Of a DNA stretch of 64,000 nt, positions 37,265 to 48,066 are shown piece by piece. Position 1 is the first letter of the stretch, and the number at the start of each line of letters is the position of its first letter. Source of the DNA: Streptomyces venezuelae (lineage in GTDB: Bacteria > Actinomycetota > Actinomycetes > Streptomycetales > Streptomycetaceae); the NCBI RefSeq assembly GCF_008642375.1, contig NZ_CP029194.1, positions 1,178,001 through 1,242,000 on the forward strand. Reading direction: 5' to 3'. A program made the translations under genes and the position numbers. The notes under the pieces are model-generated. The model ran no database searches, was not told the origin of the DNA, and was given only the letters and a program-made list of their open reading frames with translations.

Positions 37265-38197
37265 TCACCGCCCGCTCATGAGCAGCTTCGGCAGCTGCAT
37301 CGTGCGGTTCTGGTCGCCGGGGAGCGTCCGGGGACCGTTGGCCCACTCCATCGTGACCATGGGGGTGTCGCCGCTGCCCGCGTCGACGGTGGCTCCCGCG
37401 AAGCGCTCGCCGGAGGCGGTGGCCGCCCGCAGCTTGTCGGCCGTGCGCCGGGCCCCGTCGGCGGAGACGGTCAGCGCGCAGAGCCGCTCGCGCGAGGTGC
37501 CGTCCGCCTCGGTGGCGCCGATGGCGTACAGCGTGACGTCCGGCGTCCGGCGCTCGCTGCTCTTGCCGAAGAAGGTCGCGAAGTACGTGGCGTCGCCGAT
37601 GCAGCGGGCGACGGCCTGGTAGGCGGGGTCGTCCGCGACCGATTCCTTCGGCGCGGCGAGCGCGGGCGGGGGCGTGTCCGGCGAGAGGGACACGGAGCGC
37701 ACGGACGCGGAGACGGCGACCTGTCCGCCGTCGGGGTCCTTCAGGAGCGCTCCGCCGTCGGTCGCGCTCTCGGTGAAGCCGAGCTTCTTCATGCCGCCGG
37801 TGACGGCGCCGACGTCGAAGCCGCCGGTGAGCCGCCACCGGTCGGAGCCGATCTGGAGCGCGGTGGTCACGTCGTTCTCGTCGAACCCGTGGGTGTCCTT
37901 GAGGGGGCGGTTCTCGTATCCCGCCTGCGCCACCTCGGGGATTCCGTACGTGGAGAGGCCTCCGTACAGCTTCTTGTCCTGCGTCACGAGCCGTCGGGTC
38001 GCCGTCACGTCCGTGTAGGTGAGGACCGCGCCGGCGTCCGCCTCGGGCACGGTCCCGAGCACGGCGGTGAGTCCGGTCGGCGAGCCGCCGGCCGAGTCCG
38101 CCGAGTCGTCGCCGCAGGCGGCGGCTCCGGCGCCCAGGACGCCGACGAGCGCCGTCGCGGCGATCCCTCGCAGGACCCTTCGCCCGTTCCCCGTCAT
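37265..38197 (-). CDS. Hypothetical lipoprotein
   Basis: The 310-residue product has a lipoprotein signal (RGIAATALVGVLGAGAAAC) and an acidic Ser/Asp-rich linker. The rest is a soluble domain of about 270 residues with no recognised catalytic motif. It should be anchored outside the membrane. It precedes the HD-hydrolase gene by 7 nt and may be cotranscribed with it. No function is offered. Confidence 0.8.
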   Translation of the reverse strand: MTGNGRRVLRGIAATALVGVLGAGAAACGDDSADSAGGSPTGLTAVLGTVPEADAGAVLTYTDVTATRRLVTQDKKLYGGLSTYGIPEVAQAGYENRPLKDTHGFDENDVTTALQIGSDRWRLTGGFDVGAVTGGMKKLGFTESATDGGALLKDPDGGQVAVSASVRSVSLSPDTPPPALAAPKESVADDPAYQAVARCIGDATYFATFFGKSSERRTPDVTLYAIGATEADGTSRERLCALTVSADGARRTADKLRAATASGERFAGATVDAGSGDTPMVTMEWANGPRTLPGDQNRTMQLPKLLMSGR

Positions 38198-38325
38198 TCA
38201 CAGCCTCCGATGTCGGCACCGGCGGTCCCGGTGGTAGGGATCGCCCCAGAAGGGTAGTGGGTCCGCCGGACGGCCTCGTGTCGGGCCGTCCGGCGGGACC
38301 GAGGGCGCGAGCGAAGGGAAGCGGC

Positions 38326-38991
38326 GTGCGGGAACACGAGGCGGAGGGACGGGCCTTGTCGGCGGCGGAGCTGTTCGACGGCATGGGCATCGACTACGAG
38401 CGGGCCTTCGGGCGGCTGCCGGCACAGCTGGAGGCGGTCGGATGGCTCACGGACCGGCTGGGCGAGGGGGCGCGGGTCCTGGACGTCGGCAGTGGCACCG
38501 GCCGGCCGGTCGCCGACCTGCTGGTCAGGTCCGGCTGTGACGTGACGGGGATCGACGTGTCCCGGACGATGGTCGAGCTGGCCCGCGACCAGGTGCCGGG
38601 GGCCCGGTTCGAGCAGTGTGGCGTCAACGACTTCGAGGCGCCCGAGGGCAGCTTCGACGCCGTGTGCGCGTTCTTCCCGCTGCTCGTCATGAGCCGGGCG
38701 GAGGTGTCCGCCGCGCTGCGGCGGATGGCCGGCTGGCTGGCGCCCGGCGGCTATCTGGTGACGGCCACCGTCCCGGCGGACGTCGAGGACGTGGAGATCG
38801 AGTGGATGGGGCGCCGGGTCAGGGTCTCCAGCTTCTCCGCCGAGGAGTACGTGCGCCAGGTCCGCGAGGAGTGCGGGCTCGACGTCCTGCACCACGCCGT
38901 CTCCGTCTTCCAGCCGGACGACGAGAAGGCGGGACCGGAGGAGCACGTCTTCTGCTACGCCCGCCGGGCGAAGGAACTGCCCGGCGGGTGA
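38326..38991 (+). CDS. Class I SAM-dependent methyltransferase
   Basis: The 221-residue protein has motif I (VLDVGSGTGRPVADLL), the acidic loop (VTGIDVSRTMVELAR) and motif IV/V-like sequence (FDAVCAFFPLLVM, LAPGGYLVTATV). The substrate is unknown. The GTG start was chosen because GAAGGGAA stands about 6 nt upstream; a longer frame begins in non-conserved sequence. A perfect hairpin follows the stop codon. Confidence 0.88.
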   Translation: MREHEAEGRALSAAELFDGMGIDYERAFGRLPAQLEAVGWLTDRLGEGARVLDVGSGTGRPVADLLVRSGCDVTGIDVSRTMVELARDQVPGARFEQCGVNDFEAPEGSFDAVCAFFPLLVMSRAEVSAALRRMAGWLAPGGYLVTATVPADVEDVEIEWMGRRVRVSSFSAEEYVRQVREECGLDVLHHAVSVFQPDDEKAGPEEHVFCYARRAKELPGG

Positions 38992-38992
38992 G

Positions 38993-39024
38993 CCCGGTTC
39001 CGGCGCGCGGGCGCCGGAACCGGG
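38993..39024. terminator. Bidirectional terminator between the methyltransferase and recQ
   Basis: A perfect 14-bp stem (CCCGGTTCCGGCGC and complement) with GCGG loop starts two bases after the methyltransferase stop and faces recQ from the other side. Confidence 0.82.
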
Positions 39025-39031
39025 GAAGGCG

Positions 39032-41161
<2,130 letters not shown>

Positions 41162-41240
41162 TCGTGAAGCCTAGCGGCCCCCGCCGACACCTCGGCGCCG
41201 TCCGCCGGAACCTGTGGACAAGGCGGAGAGCGGAGAGGCG

Positions 41241-41277
41241 GGCGCCGGCGGTCCCGGGTCGCGGGACCGCCGGCGCC
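41241..41277. terminator. Terminator hairpin downstream of the RohP-to-DsbA-like operon
   Basis: A perfect 16-bp stem (GGCGCCGGCGGTCCCG and complement) with a 5-nt loop lies 9 nt after the stop of the DsbA-like gene. It separates that operon from recQ. Confidence 0.8.
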
Positions 41278-41285
41278 GGCCGGTG

Positions 41286-42029
41286 CTAGAGCAGGTCCGC
41301 CGCCTGGGTCAGCAGCTTCTCGTAGATCTCCGGCCGGTCCTCGTCGATGACGGGGAAGCCGGTGCCGAAGTCGCCGTTGACCCAGCGCGCCCGGATGCCC
41401 GGGTTGGCGCTGTCCGTGCCGTCGTGCAGGAAGAGGTGCGGGCTGCAGTTGACCCGGCCGTCCCGTGCCGACGCGTACTGGGCCATGACCGCCGGGCGGG
41501 CGGCGCCGCTGTCGAAGGCCTCGGCGAGGGCCGCCACGTCGACCGCGCCCGTCTCCTCGGCCACGTCGAGGATCACGTGGCGCTGCGAGATGCACCGGCC
41601 CTCGGCCCAGAAGGCGCGGCGCAGCGCCCGGTCGAGCTGTTCGCTGGCGTGCCAGCTCTGGTCCTTCGCGGCGTGGACCGCCTCCAGGGCCGGCAGGGTG
41701 GTCACCGGGTAGGTCCAGTCCGGGCCCTGCCACAGCCGCCAGCCGGCCTCCGGCTCCAGGGCGCCGAGGACGGAGATCTCCGAGTCCACCCCGGGGCGGG
41801 CGTTGACCTCCCGGTTGAACAGCTCCAGGGGGAAGGCCCGCAGGTCGAACCAGACGCGCCCTTCGAGGCCGAGGCGGCGCCGGGTCTCGTGCAGGCGGTG
41901 CACGGCGACGTGAGCGAAGGAGCAGTTGAGGTCGGTGTAGACGGCGATGGTGTCGGGTGCGGCGGGCAGCCGGGGGTCGGCTGCCGTCCCCCGCTCCGTG
42001 GCCGTGCCGTCGGTGGTCGTGTCGGTCAT
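41286..42029 (-). CDS. DsbA/FrnE-like thioredoxin-fold protein with a single active-site Cys
   Basis: The 247-residue protein has a DsbA-family fold pattern: IAVYTDLNCSFAHVAVHRL at the N-terminal strand-helix, helical insertion, and SPHLFLHDG near the cis-Pro position. The usual CxxC is reduced to CSFA, so a dithiol oxidase role is unlikely. A glutathione- or thiol-transferase or isomerase role of the FrnE / 2-hydroxychromene-2-carboxylate-isomerase type is possible. It has no signal peptide. Its ATG overlaps the multicopper oxidase stop by 4 nt, making it the last gene of the azomycin-like operon. Confidence 0.8.
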   Translation of the reverse strand: MTDTTTDGTATERGTAADPRLPAAPDTIAVYTDLNCSFAHVAVHRLHETRRRLGLEGRVWFDLRAFPLELFNREVNARPGVDSEISVLGALEPEAGWRLWQGPDWTYPVTTLPALEAVHAAKDQSWHASEQLDRALRRAFWAEGRCISQRHVILDVAEETGAVDVAALAEAFDSGAARPAVMAQYASARDGRVNCSPHLFLHDGTDSANPGIRARWVNGDFGTGFPVIDEDRPEIYEKLLTQAADLL

Positions 42030-45000
42030 GGTGCCTCCTCGACGCGGATCAGTCCCCACCAGCCCTCACTGACACCCCAGTGGAGGTTCCCGGTGCGGTA
42101 TACGTGGTCGCCCGGGTGCTGGGCGCGGAAGCGCACCGTCCGGGTGCTTCCGGAGGCCAGGGCGCCGAGGGTCGACACGTACCAGCCGAGGCCGGTCTCC
42201 GAGGCGTCCCATACCTGGCCGTGCACGGTGAAGCCCTGGTTGCGCATCCGGTGCGAGGCGACGGCCAGGTGGACGGCCACCTGGTCGCCGGCGCGACAGG
42301 TGAGCAGCGGGGTCGGCGGCTGCGGGTCGGAAAGGACCGGGTCCAGCGGGTGCAGGGCGGCGCTGCGGTAGTTGTAGGCCTTCTGGCCGGCGTCGTCGGG
42401 GCTGTCCGAGAAGAGGTCGGTGACCGGTTGGGTCAGGTCCCCGTCGTGGTAGAGCCGCAGGCCGTCCTGGGAGACCAGGACGAGTTCCCGTACGGGCTCG
42501 GCGTCCGGCCTGCGGACCACGGCCCGCTCGCCGGTCCACCGCTCCAGGCCGGTGTCGGGGTCGTACGGGGTGGCGTCGGCCTCCTCCACCACGAGCACGC
42601 CGGCCAGGCCGCGGCGCGGGTGGGAGATCACGTCGGCGTGGGAGCGCAGCAGCACCACGCCCGGCTCGGCCGCGAACCAGCGGTACGTGCGGGAGGCGCC
42701 CGGCTTGACGGTGGTGTCGGCGTTGCGGCCGACGTGGGCGCCGTCGTCGGTGCGGACGTCGAAGTCGAGCAGGGTGGGGTGGAGGGAGACGCGGCCGGAG
42801 ATCGTCCGGGCCCCGCTGTCGGCCTCGTTCATCAGCCGCGGGTCCAGCGGGCTGGCGGGCGGCGGCCCGACCAGCTCGTTGATCAGGGTGACCTCCACCC
42901 ATTCACCGGCCCGGCAGCGCAGGACCAGCGGGCCTTCCTCGGGGCCGCCGTCGCCGTCGGCAGTGAAGACGAGACCGTACGGGTCGGTGCGCAGCGGGCT
43001 GTACGTGACGACCTCGGCGCGGGCGCGGACGGTGTGCCGGCGGACCCGGCGGCGCGGGGGCCTCGGCGGGGCGTCCGGGGTCCCTCCGGGCAGGGGCGGC
43101 AGGTCGGCCTGCGGACGGCCGTACAGCCGCAGCAGTCCCCAGCAGCCGAGCCACAGGTCGTTGCCCGCGCCGAACGACCACAGGTGGTCGCCGGGCCCCA
43201 GGGTGGGGGCGAGGGCGAGCTCGGCGACGTTGGAGATGCCGAGGGTCTGCTGGTTGCGCCAGGCGGTGTCCTCGCGGTCGGGCCACTCGCGCCAGCGGGC
43301 GCCCGAGAGCGTGAAGCTGTGCTGGAGGTCGTGGGAGCCCTGGAGGACGTGGACCCGGAGGTCCTCGCCGGGGTAGCCGCGGAGCAGCGGGGTCCCGGGG
43401 TCGCCGTGGACGGTGCTGGAGAACCAGTGGGCGGGGTCGCCGCCCCGCTCGGAGAGCGGTGCGCTGCGGTAGTTGACGCCCATCGAGCCCTGGTCGTCGG
43501 GGGCTCCGGGGAACGGCGGCGGGTTGATGGGGCCGCCGTGGTCGTGGTGGCCGTGCTTGACCATGGGGACGAAGTCGCCGATGGCCAGGACCATTTCGCG
43601 GTGGGCCTTGCCGTCGGCGGTCTTGATGACGGCCTGGGCGCCGCGCCGGAGTTCCTTGGTGTGATCCTCCGGCGACACCCAGACGGCGCCCTCCGGTTCG
43701 GTCATGAGAGCGCCGAACAGGCCGTGCCGCTGACGGTAGTTGGCGAGGAGGTGGTCGTGGAAGAGGACGGTGCCGAAGTCCTCGTCCACGTACCAGCGGT
43801 AAGTCCAGGAGTTGTACTGGCCGTTCGCCTCGGCTCCCTGGTCGGCGGTGGTGGTCGCCGACAGGTAGTTCCAGCCCACGGCGGAGCCGTCGGAGATGAG
43901 CGGGTCGTACTTGACGAGGTGGGTGTGGAGTCCGCACTCGGGCTGGAAGGGGAGCTTCGGGTCGAAGGCGGATTCCTTCTGGGGGCCGGTCGGCAGGGAG
44001 TTGGTCAGGGTGAGTTCGAGCACCTCCCCCTTGTTGGCCCGGATGACGAGGGGTTCGAGGCTCCTCTCGCCCTTGGCCAGCCGGCGCTTGAACTCCGCGA
44101 GGCCGCCCGCTTCCTCGATCTCCTCGGCGAGGACGTAGAAGTGGGCGTTGTGGTCGTGCCAGGTCGCGGCGTGCTCGTCGGTCGGGTCGCCGTGGTAGTG
44201 CAGGGTGCCGTTGGTGACGACCAGGTCGTAGCGGCGTACGGGCGCGTCCGGCGGGGCGATCTTGATGAAGGCCTCGCCGGGCTGCGGGTCGTCCACGAAG
44301 GCGGCCGCTTCCAGCGGGGTGGGCTCGCGGCCCATGCCCGGCGGCTGGAGCGGGGTCCGCGGCGGGCGGGGGTTCTTCTGCGGGAAGGTGGCCGCCTCGG
44401 CCAGGAAGCCCGGGAATCCGGGGCGTTCGGGCGTCGGGACCGGCGGGGCCTCCCGGTGCGGCAGCGGGACGAGCCGCTGGATCGGCCGGCCGTCGGGGTA
44501 GCCGCCGGTGCCGTCCTGGAGGGTGTCGAAGATCCGGAACATGCCCCACATGCCCATGTGGAAGTGGACGTACATGTGGCAGTGCCAGATGGAGTCGCCG
44601 ACCGCGCCCTGCGTGGAGCCGAGGCCGCCGATCAGTTCGAGGGTCATGGCCTCCTGCGGGCCGATGCTGACGGAGTCGACGATCGGGGCGCTGTCGTCGT
44701 CCGGCCGCAGCCGCCACTGGTGCAGGTGGGTGTGGAAGACATGGGTGTCGCGCATGCCGCCGTGGACGAGCCGGATGACCGTGGGGTCGCCGGAGTAGCC
44801 ACGCAGGACGGGCGTGGAGGGGTCGCCGAAGAGCCAGGAGCTGTGGTGCACCTCCTCGCCGAGGACCGCGTCCCGTACGGGGTCGATGCGGCCCTCGTCG
44901 AGGAGCTGCCGGTAGCGGTGCATCCGCCATTCCATGGGCTCGATGCGGTGGTTGACCGGGAGCATCGCCATGTTGGGCGGTGTCAGGTCGTCGACGGTGT

Positions 45001-45829
45001 CCGAGGTGCCGGGACCGGCCGCCGGGGAGCCGGTGGCGGAGGCGGTGGCGGTGGGCCGGTGGATCCCGGCCGCCGCGGCCTCGGCGGCCGGCTGGGCGCC
45101 GCCGTGGGCCGCGCCGTGTCCACCGCCGTGGCCGTGGCCGGGCATCGGCGGCGGGACCGCCGGGTTGTCGTTGCTCGGGTACTCCATCATGAAGATCACG
45201 AACTCGCGGAAGCTGCGGTCCGGCAGATGGATGTCCGCGTACAGGCCCGTCGCGAGCGGGTCTCCGGTCTCCGGGTCGGTCCAGGTGGCCTCGGGTTCCT
45301 CGACGACCACCGCGCCGACCATGCCGTGGCTCTGCGAACCCTCGCCCCGGGCGTCGGACATGTCCCCGAAGTGGAACACCCCCTCGTGCTCGCACACCCA
45401 CTCGTAGACGCGGGTGCCGCCCGGCGGGACGCTGCTGTCGGGGTTGGCGCCCGCCGCGAGTCCGTCCATGGTGCGGACGTCGTACCGGACGCCCTGGAGG
45501 GTGATGCCGACGGGCCGCGCGAGCTCGTTGGTCAGCCGGACCCGAAGCCGCTCGCCCCGCCGGACCCGCAGGACCAGCGGGCGGGCGAGCGGGTTCGGTC
45601 CCGGTACGAGCTCGGGGTGCTCCAGATAGCTGGGGAAGGGCTGGGGCCAGGTGGCCGCGACCTCCCTCAGTTCCGGCGCGTCCGAGGCCAGGACGTACAG
45701 GGTGCCGTTGCGGTCGTGGTCGCCGAACTCGTTGTACGCGATGGGTACGTGGAGCGCGACGACGTCGTACGTCCGGACGGGCCTGCCGTCGCCGTGGCGC
45801 TCGGCCGGTAACACTGTGGTGCTGTTCAT
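42026..45829 (-). CDS. Very large multicopper oxidase-like protein
   Basis: The 1267-residue protein contains repeated cupredoxin domains, about twice the size of common bacterial multicopper oxidases. Copper-site motifs visible are HTHLHQW (about residue 375), SIWHCHMYVHFHMGMWG (about 425), HYHGDP and HDHNAHFYVL, GLHTHLVKYDP and FHDHLLANYRQRHG. The last domain ends GDHVYRTGNLHWGV, where the expected HCH cluster is lost. A His/Gly-rich stretch (GHGHGGGHGAAHGG) lies near residue 235. No signal peptide is seen. It follows the Rieske-methyltransferase gene by 45 nt and overlaps the DsbA-like gene by 4 nt. Its oxidation substrate is unknown; tailoring of the pathway product is inferred from context. 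Confidence 0.88.
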   Translation of the reverse strand: MNSTTVLPAERHGDGRPVRTYDVVALHVPIAYNEFGDHDRNGTLYVLASDAPELREVAATWPQPFPSYLEHPELVPGPNPLARPLVLRVRRGERLRVRLTNELARPVGITLQGVRYDVRTMDGLAAGANPDSSVPPGGTRVYEWVCEHEGVFHFGDMSDARGEGSQSHGMVGAVVVEEPEATWTDPETGDPLATGLYADIHLPDRSFREFVIFMMEYPSNDNPAVPPPMPGHGHGGGHGAAHGGAQPAAEAAAAGIHRPTATASATGSPAAGPGTSDTVDDLTPPNMAMLPVNHRIEPMEWRMHRYRQLLDEGRIDPVRDAVLGEEVHHSSWLFGDPSTPVLRGYSGDPTVIRLVHGGMRDTHVFHTHLHQWRLRPDDDSAPIVDSVSIGPQEAMTLELIGGLGSTQGAVGDSIWHCHMYVHFHMGMWGMFRIFDTLQDGTGGYPDGRPIQRLVPLPHREAPPVPTPERPGFPGFLAEAATFPQKNPRPPRTPLQPPGMGREPTPLEAAAFVDDPQPGEAFIKIAPPDAPVRRYDLVVTNGTLHYHGDPTDEHAATWHDHNAHFYVLAEEIEEAGGLAEFKRRLAKGERSLEPLVIRANKGEVLELTLTNSLPTGPQKESAFDPKLPFQPECGLHTHLVKYDPLISDGSAVGWNYLSATTTADQGAEANGQYNSWTYRWYVDEDFGTVLFHDHLLANYRQRHGLFGALMTEPEGAVWVSPEDHTKELRRGAQAVIKTADGKAHREMVLAIGDFVPMVKHGHHDHGGPINPPPFPGAPDDQGSMGVNYRSAPLSERGGDPAHWFSSTVHGDPGTPLLRGYPGEDLRVHVLQGSHDLQHSFTLSGARWREWPDREDTAWRNQQTLGISNVAELALAPTLGPGDHLWSFGAGNDLWLGCWGLLRLYGRPQADLPPLPGGTPDAPPRPPRRRVRRHTVRARAEVVTYSPLRTDPYGLVFTADGDGGPEEGPLVLRCRAGEWVEVTLINELVGPPPASPLDPRLMNEADSGARTISGRVSLHPTLLDFDVRTDDGAHVGRNADTTVKPGASRTYRWFAAEPGVVLLRSHADVISHPRRGLAGVLVVEEADATPYDPDTGLERWTGERAVVRRPDAEPVRELVLVSQDGLRLYHDGDLTQPVTDLFSDSPDDAGQKAYNYRSAALHPLDPVLSDPQPPTPLLTCRAGDQVAVHLAVASHRMRNQGFTVHGQVWDASETGLGWYVSTLGALASGSTRTVRFRAQHPGDHVYRTGNLHWGVSEGWWGLIRVEEAP

Positions 45830-45874
45830 GATCGCTGTACTCCCCCGTGCTCGATCGGTTCCTGTTGCGGTGGA

Positions 45875-47179
45875 TCAGTCGGCGGCGGGACCGGTGCTGT
45901 GGGCGAACCGGTCCACCACCCGGGTGCCGGAGAGGACCTGCCCCTCCCAGCTGTAGGTCTGGCCGAAGGGATTGCCGTCGCGGCCGCCCCGGCGGCTGAA
46001 GGTCAGCGCGATGCGGTCGCCGCGCCGCACCCGTACGGGCCGCTCTATCGGCAGGTAGCAGTGCTTCCAGCTGTCGGACGTGGTGCGTCCCTCGATGTCG
46101 TCCCCGGAGATGTCGAGGGCGACGGACTCCGAGAGCTGGGCGACGAAGTAGCCCTTGAAGCCGGTGAACACGCCGTCCCTCTGCGCCGTGAACGCCAGCG
46201 GTACGCGGTACGAGGTCTCCGTCCCGGCCGCCGCGGCCGGCGCCGGGTCGTAGCGCCGGATCAGCCGGGGCGAGGCGAGGTGGCCCGCGATCGGGAGGAC
46301 GGTGTCGTAGTACAGCGAGAAGGGGTCCTTCGCGCCACGGGCGGCGAGCAGCGCCGCGAACGCCTCCGGGCCTCCGGCGTCCCGGGGCCCCGCGCCGCTG
46401 AGCTGCGCGTGGGCGGTCTCGGCGGTCACCGGCACCAGGAAGCTGTCCACCAGGCCGGGGAGCATCGTGCCGCCGGGCCGCAGGAAGCGCTCGCGGGCGT
46501 CGTCGAGGATCGCGGAGAAGTTCTCGTTGTCGGCGAGGTTCCCCATGATCTCGGAGATCACGATGTCGACGCGCTCGGGCAGCTCCAGGTCGAAGGAGAG
46601 GCCGGACAGCGGGACGAAGCAGTCGGCGAAGCCCGCTTCGTCGAGGCGCTCGGCCGCCGTGGCGAGCACCTTCTCGTTGAGGTCGATCCCGTACACCCGG
46701 GCCGCGCCGGCCTCCAGGGCCCAGCGGGCCAGGATGCCGGTGCCGGTGCCGAGGTCGAGGACGACGTCCCCGGGCCGTACAGCCTCGGCGATGGCGGTCC
46801 TGAAGGCCGTCATCCGGAGCTCGTCGCCGAGCATCAGCTCGTGGAACTCCTCTCCCCATTCCAGCAGTTGCTCGGAAGCGGGGAGCCAGACCTGCTCGGA
46901 GCCGTAGTAGCCGGGCCAGACGCCCGCCCGGTACACGGTCAGCGGGTCGTCGCCGGGGCCGCGGACGGCGCAGCCGGTCGCCAGATCGAAGCTGCTGTGG
47001 TGGAGCGGACAGCTGATGCGCAGGGTGCCGGGGTTCACGTAGCCGTGGACGAGGCGCCCCTTGCGGTGCGGGCAGGAGGCGTCGATCACGAACTCCTGGC
47101 CGGCGGCGCGGACGCGCAGCCGGTCGCCGGGGAGCTCCGTGAGGGACGGCGGCTCGGCGGCGGGGTCGCGGCCCGTCAT
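45875..47179 (-). CDS. Fusion of Rieske [2Fe-2S] domain and PRMT-like methyltransferase
   Basis: The 434-residue protein joins two domains. Residues about 10-100 form a Rieske ferredoxin domain with C36-P-H38 and C57-P-L-H60 ligands (CPHRKG, CPLHHS). Residues about 120-434 form a SAM methyltransferase with VLDLGTGTGILARWALEAGA, YGIDLNE and a PRMT-like SEIMGNLADNENF, then a beta-barrel-like C-terminus. Its ATG overlaps the stop of the diiron-oxygenase gene by 4 nt. The Rieske part may pass electrons to that enzyme, while the methyltransferase may modify arginine-derived intermediates or the imidazole. Both roles are inferences. The fusion is unusual. Confidence 0.88.
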   Translation of the reverse strand: MTGRDPAAEPPSLTELPGDRLRVRAAGQEFVIDASCPHRKGRLVHGYVNPGTLRISCPLHHSSFDLATGCAVRGPGDDPLTVYRAGVWPGYYGSEQVWLPASEQLLEWGEEFHELMLGDELRMTAFRTAIAEAVRPGDVVLDLGTGTGILARWALEAGAARVYGIDLNEKVLATAAERLDEAGFADCFVPLSGLSFDLELPERVDIVISEIMGNLADNENFSAILDDARERFLRPGGTMLPGLVDSFLVPVTAETAHAQLSGAGPRDAGGPEAFAALLAARGAKDPFSLYYDTVLPIAGHLASPRLIRRYDPAPAAAAGTETSYRVPLAFTAQRDGVFTGFKGYFVAQLSESVALDISGDDIEGRTTSDSWKHCYLPIERPVRVRRGDRIALTFSRRGGRDGNPFGQTYSWEGQVLSGTRVVDRFAHSTGPAAD

Positions 47180-48066
47180 GCCGCCGCCCGGCCGGCGAGT
47201 TCCCTGGCCCGCGCCACGGCGGCGTCGAACGCGTCGCCGATCAGTGCGGAGAGGAGCCGGGCCCCGGTCCACAGCCGGGCCGGGTCGAGGCCGTGCGCCG
47301 TCTCGTACTCCTTGATGGCCAGCTGCATCTCCTGCATGTGGAAGGTGTCGATGTGCAGGTGCTCGGTGTAGTAGCGGCCCTGCCGGATGCCGAGCCGCTC
47401 GCAGGCCCGCGCCTGGTGGGTGAAGGCGTCCGGGATGGACGCCTCCAGGTAGGCGAGGGCGCCGAGGAAGTACTCGACGTGCGGGGCGCGTTGGGTGAGC
47501 CAGTAGAAGACGTTCAGGAACTGGAAGGTCTCGTCTCCGGTGGTGTCGAGGAAGCCCTCGGGCTCCTGCGGCAGGCCCAGCTCGGCGAGGAGCAGCCGGT
47601 AGAGCTGGGAGTGCGCCTGCTGGAGGTTGCCGCAGCCGAACTCGTCGATCAGGACCCGCATCACGGCCATCTGGGCCTTGATGGGGAGCCGGGGGACGGC
47701 CGGGAAGAAGTTCTGCGCCTCGGTGAGCCCGTCGAGCGCGAACTCCCTCACGACGAAGGTGAATTCCTCCCGGCTGGCATGGTCGGCGAGATAGGCGCCG
47801 GACGGGCTGCCGGCCCGCTCGTCCGCCAGCAGGCCGTCGAGGAGCCGCTGCCAGGCGGCCCGGTCGGGGACCGGTTCGCCGGTGGAGTCGAGGGAGTCCA
47901 CGAGCGGGACGATCCAGCCCCGCTCGATCTCCTCGACCCGGGCGAGCAGCCGGGAGTCCAGGAGGCCGCGGTTGTGGCGGAACAGCTCCCGGTGCACCGA
48001 CTCCGCCTCCGGCTGCGTGCCCGCGGTCCGGGCGGCGGGGACCGCGGTGCTCGTCGCGGCGGTCAC
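47176..48066 (-). CDS. rohS: RohS-like haem-oxygenase-fold diiron N-oxygenase
   Basis: The 296-residue protein has the helical haem-oxygenase-like diiron oxidase pattern. Likely ligands lie in EFALDGLTEAQNF (Glu116), DEFGCGNLQQAHSQL (Asp141, Glu142, His152), AYLEASIP (Glu208) and EHLHIDTFH (His238, Asp240, His243). In azomycin biosynthesis RohS of this type oxidises the amino group of 2-aminoimidazole to a nitro group. The start is GTG with a 4-nt overlap to the aldolase gene. The family is clear. The substrate assignment rests on the gene order PLP oxidase, small protein, aldolase, diiron enzyme. Confidence 0.85.
   Translation of the reverse strand: MTAATSTAVPAARTAGTQPEAESVHRELFRHNRGLLDSRLLARVEEIERGWIVPLVDSLDSTGEPVPDRAAWQRLLDGLLADERAGSPSGAYLADHASREEFTFVVREFALDGLTEAQNFFPAVPRLPIKAQMAVMRVLIDEFGCGNLQQAHSQLYRLLLAELGLPQEPEGFLDTTGDETFQFLNVFYWLTQRAPHVEYFLGALAYLEASIPDAFTHQARACERLGIRQGRYYTEHLHIDTFHMQEMQLAIKEYETAHGLDPARLWTGARLLSALIGDAFDAAVARARELAGRAAA

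Noticed and set aside
41957..45811. 1284-codon plus-strand frame opposite the multicopper oxidase
   Set aside because: It has no domain signature, while the minus strand has repeated copper-binding His clusters and coupled neighbours.
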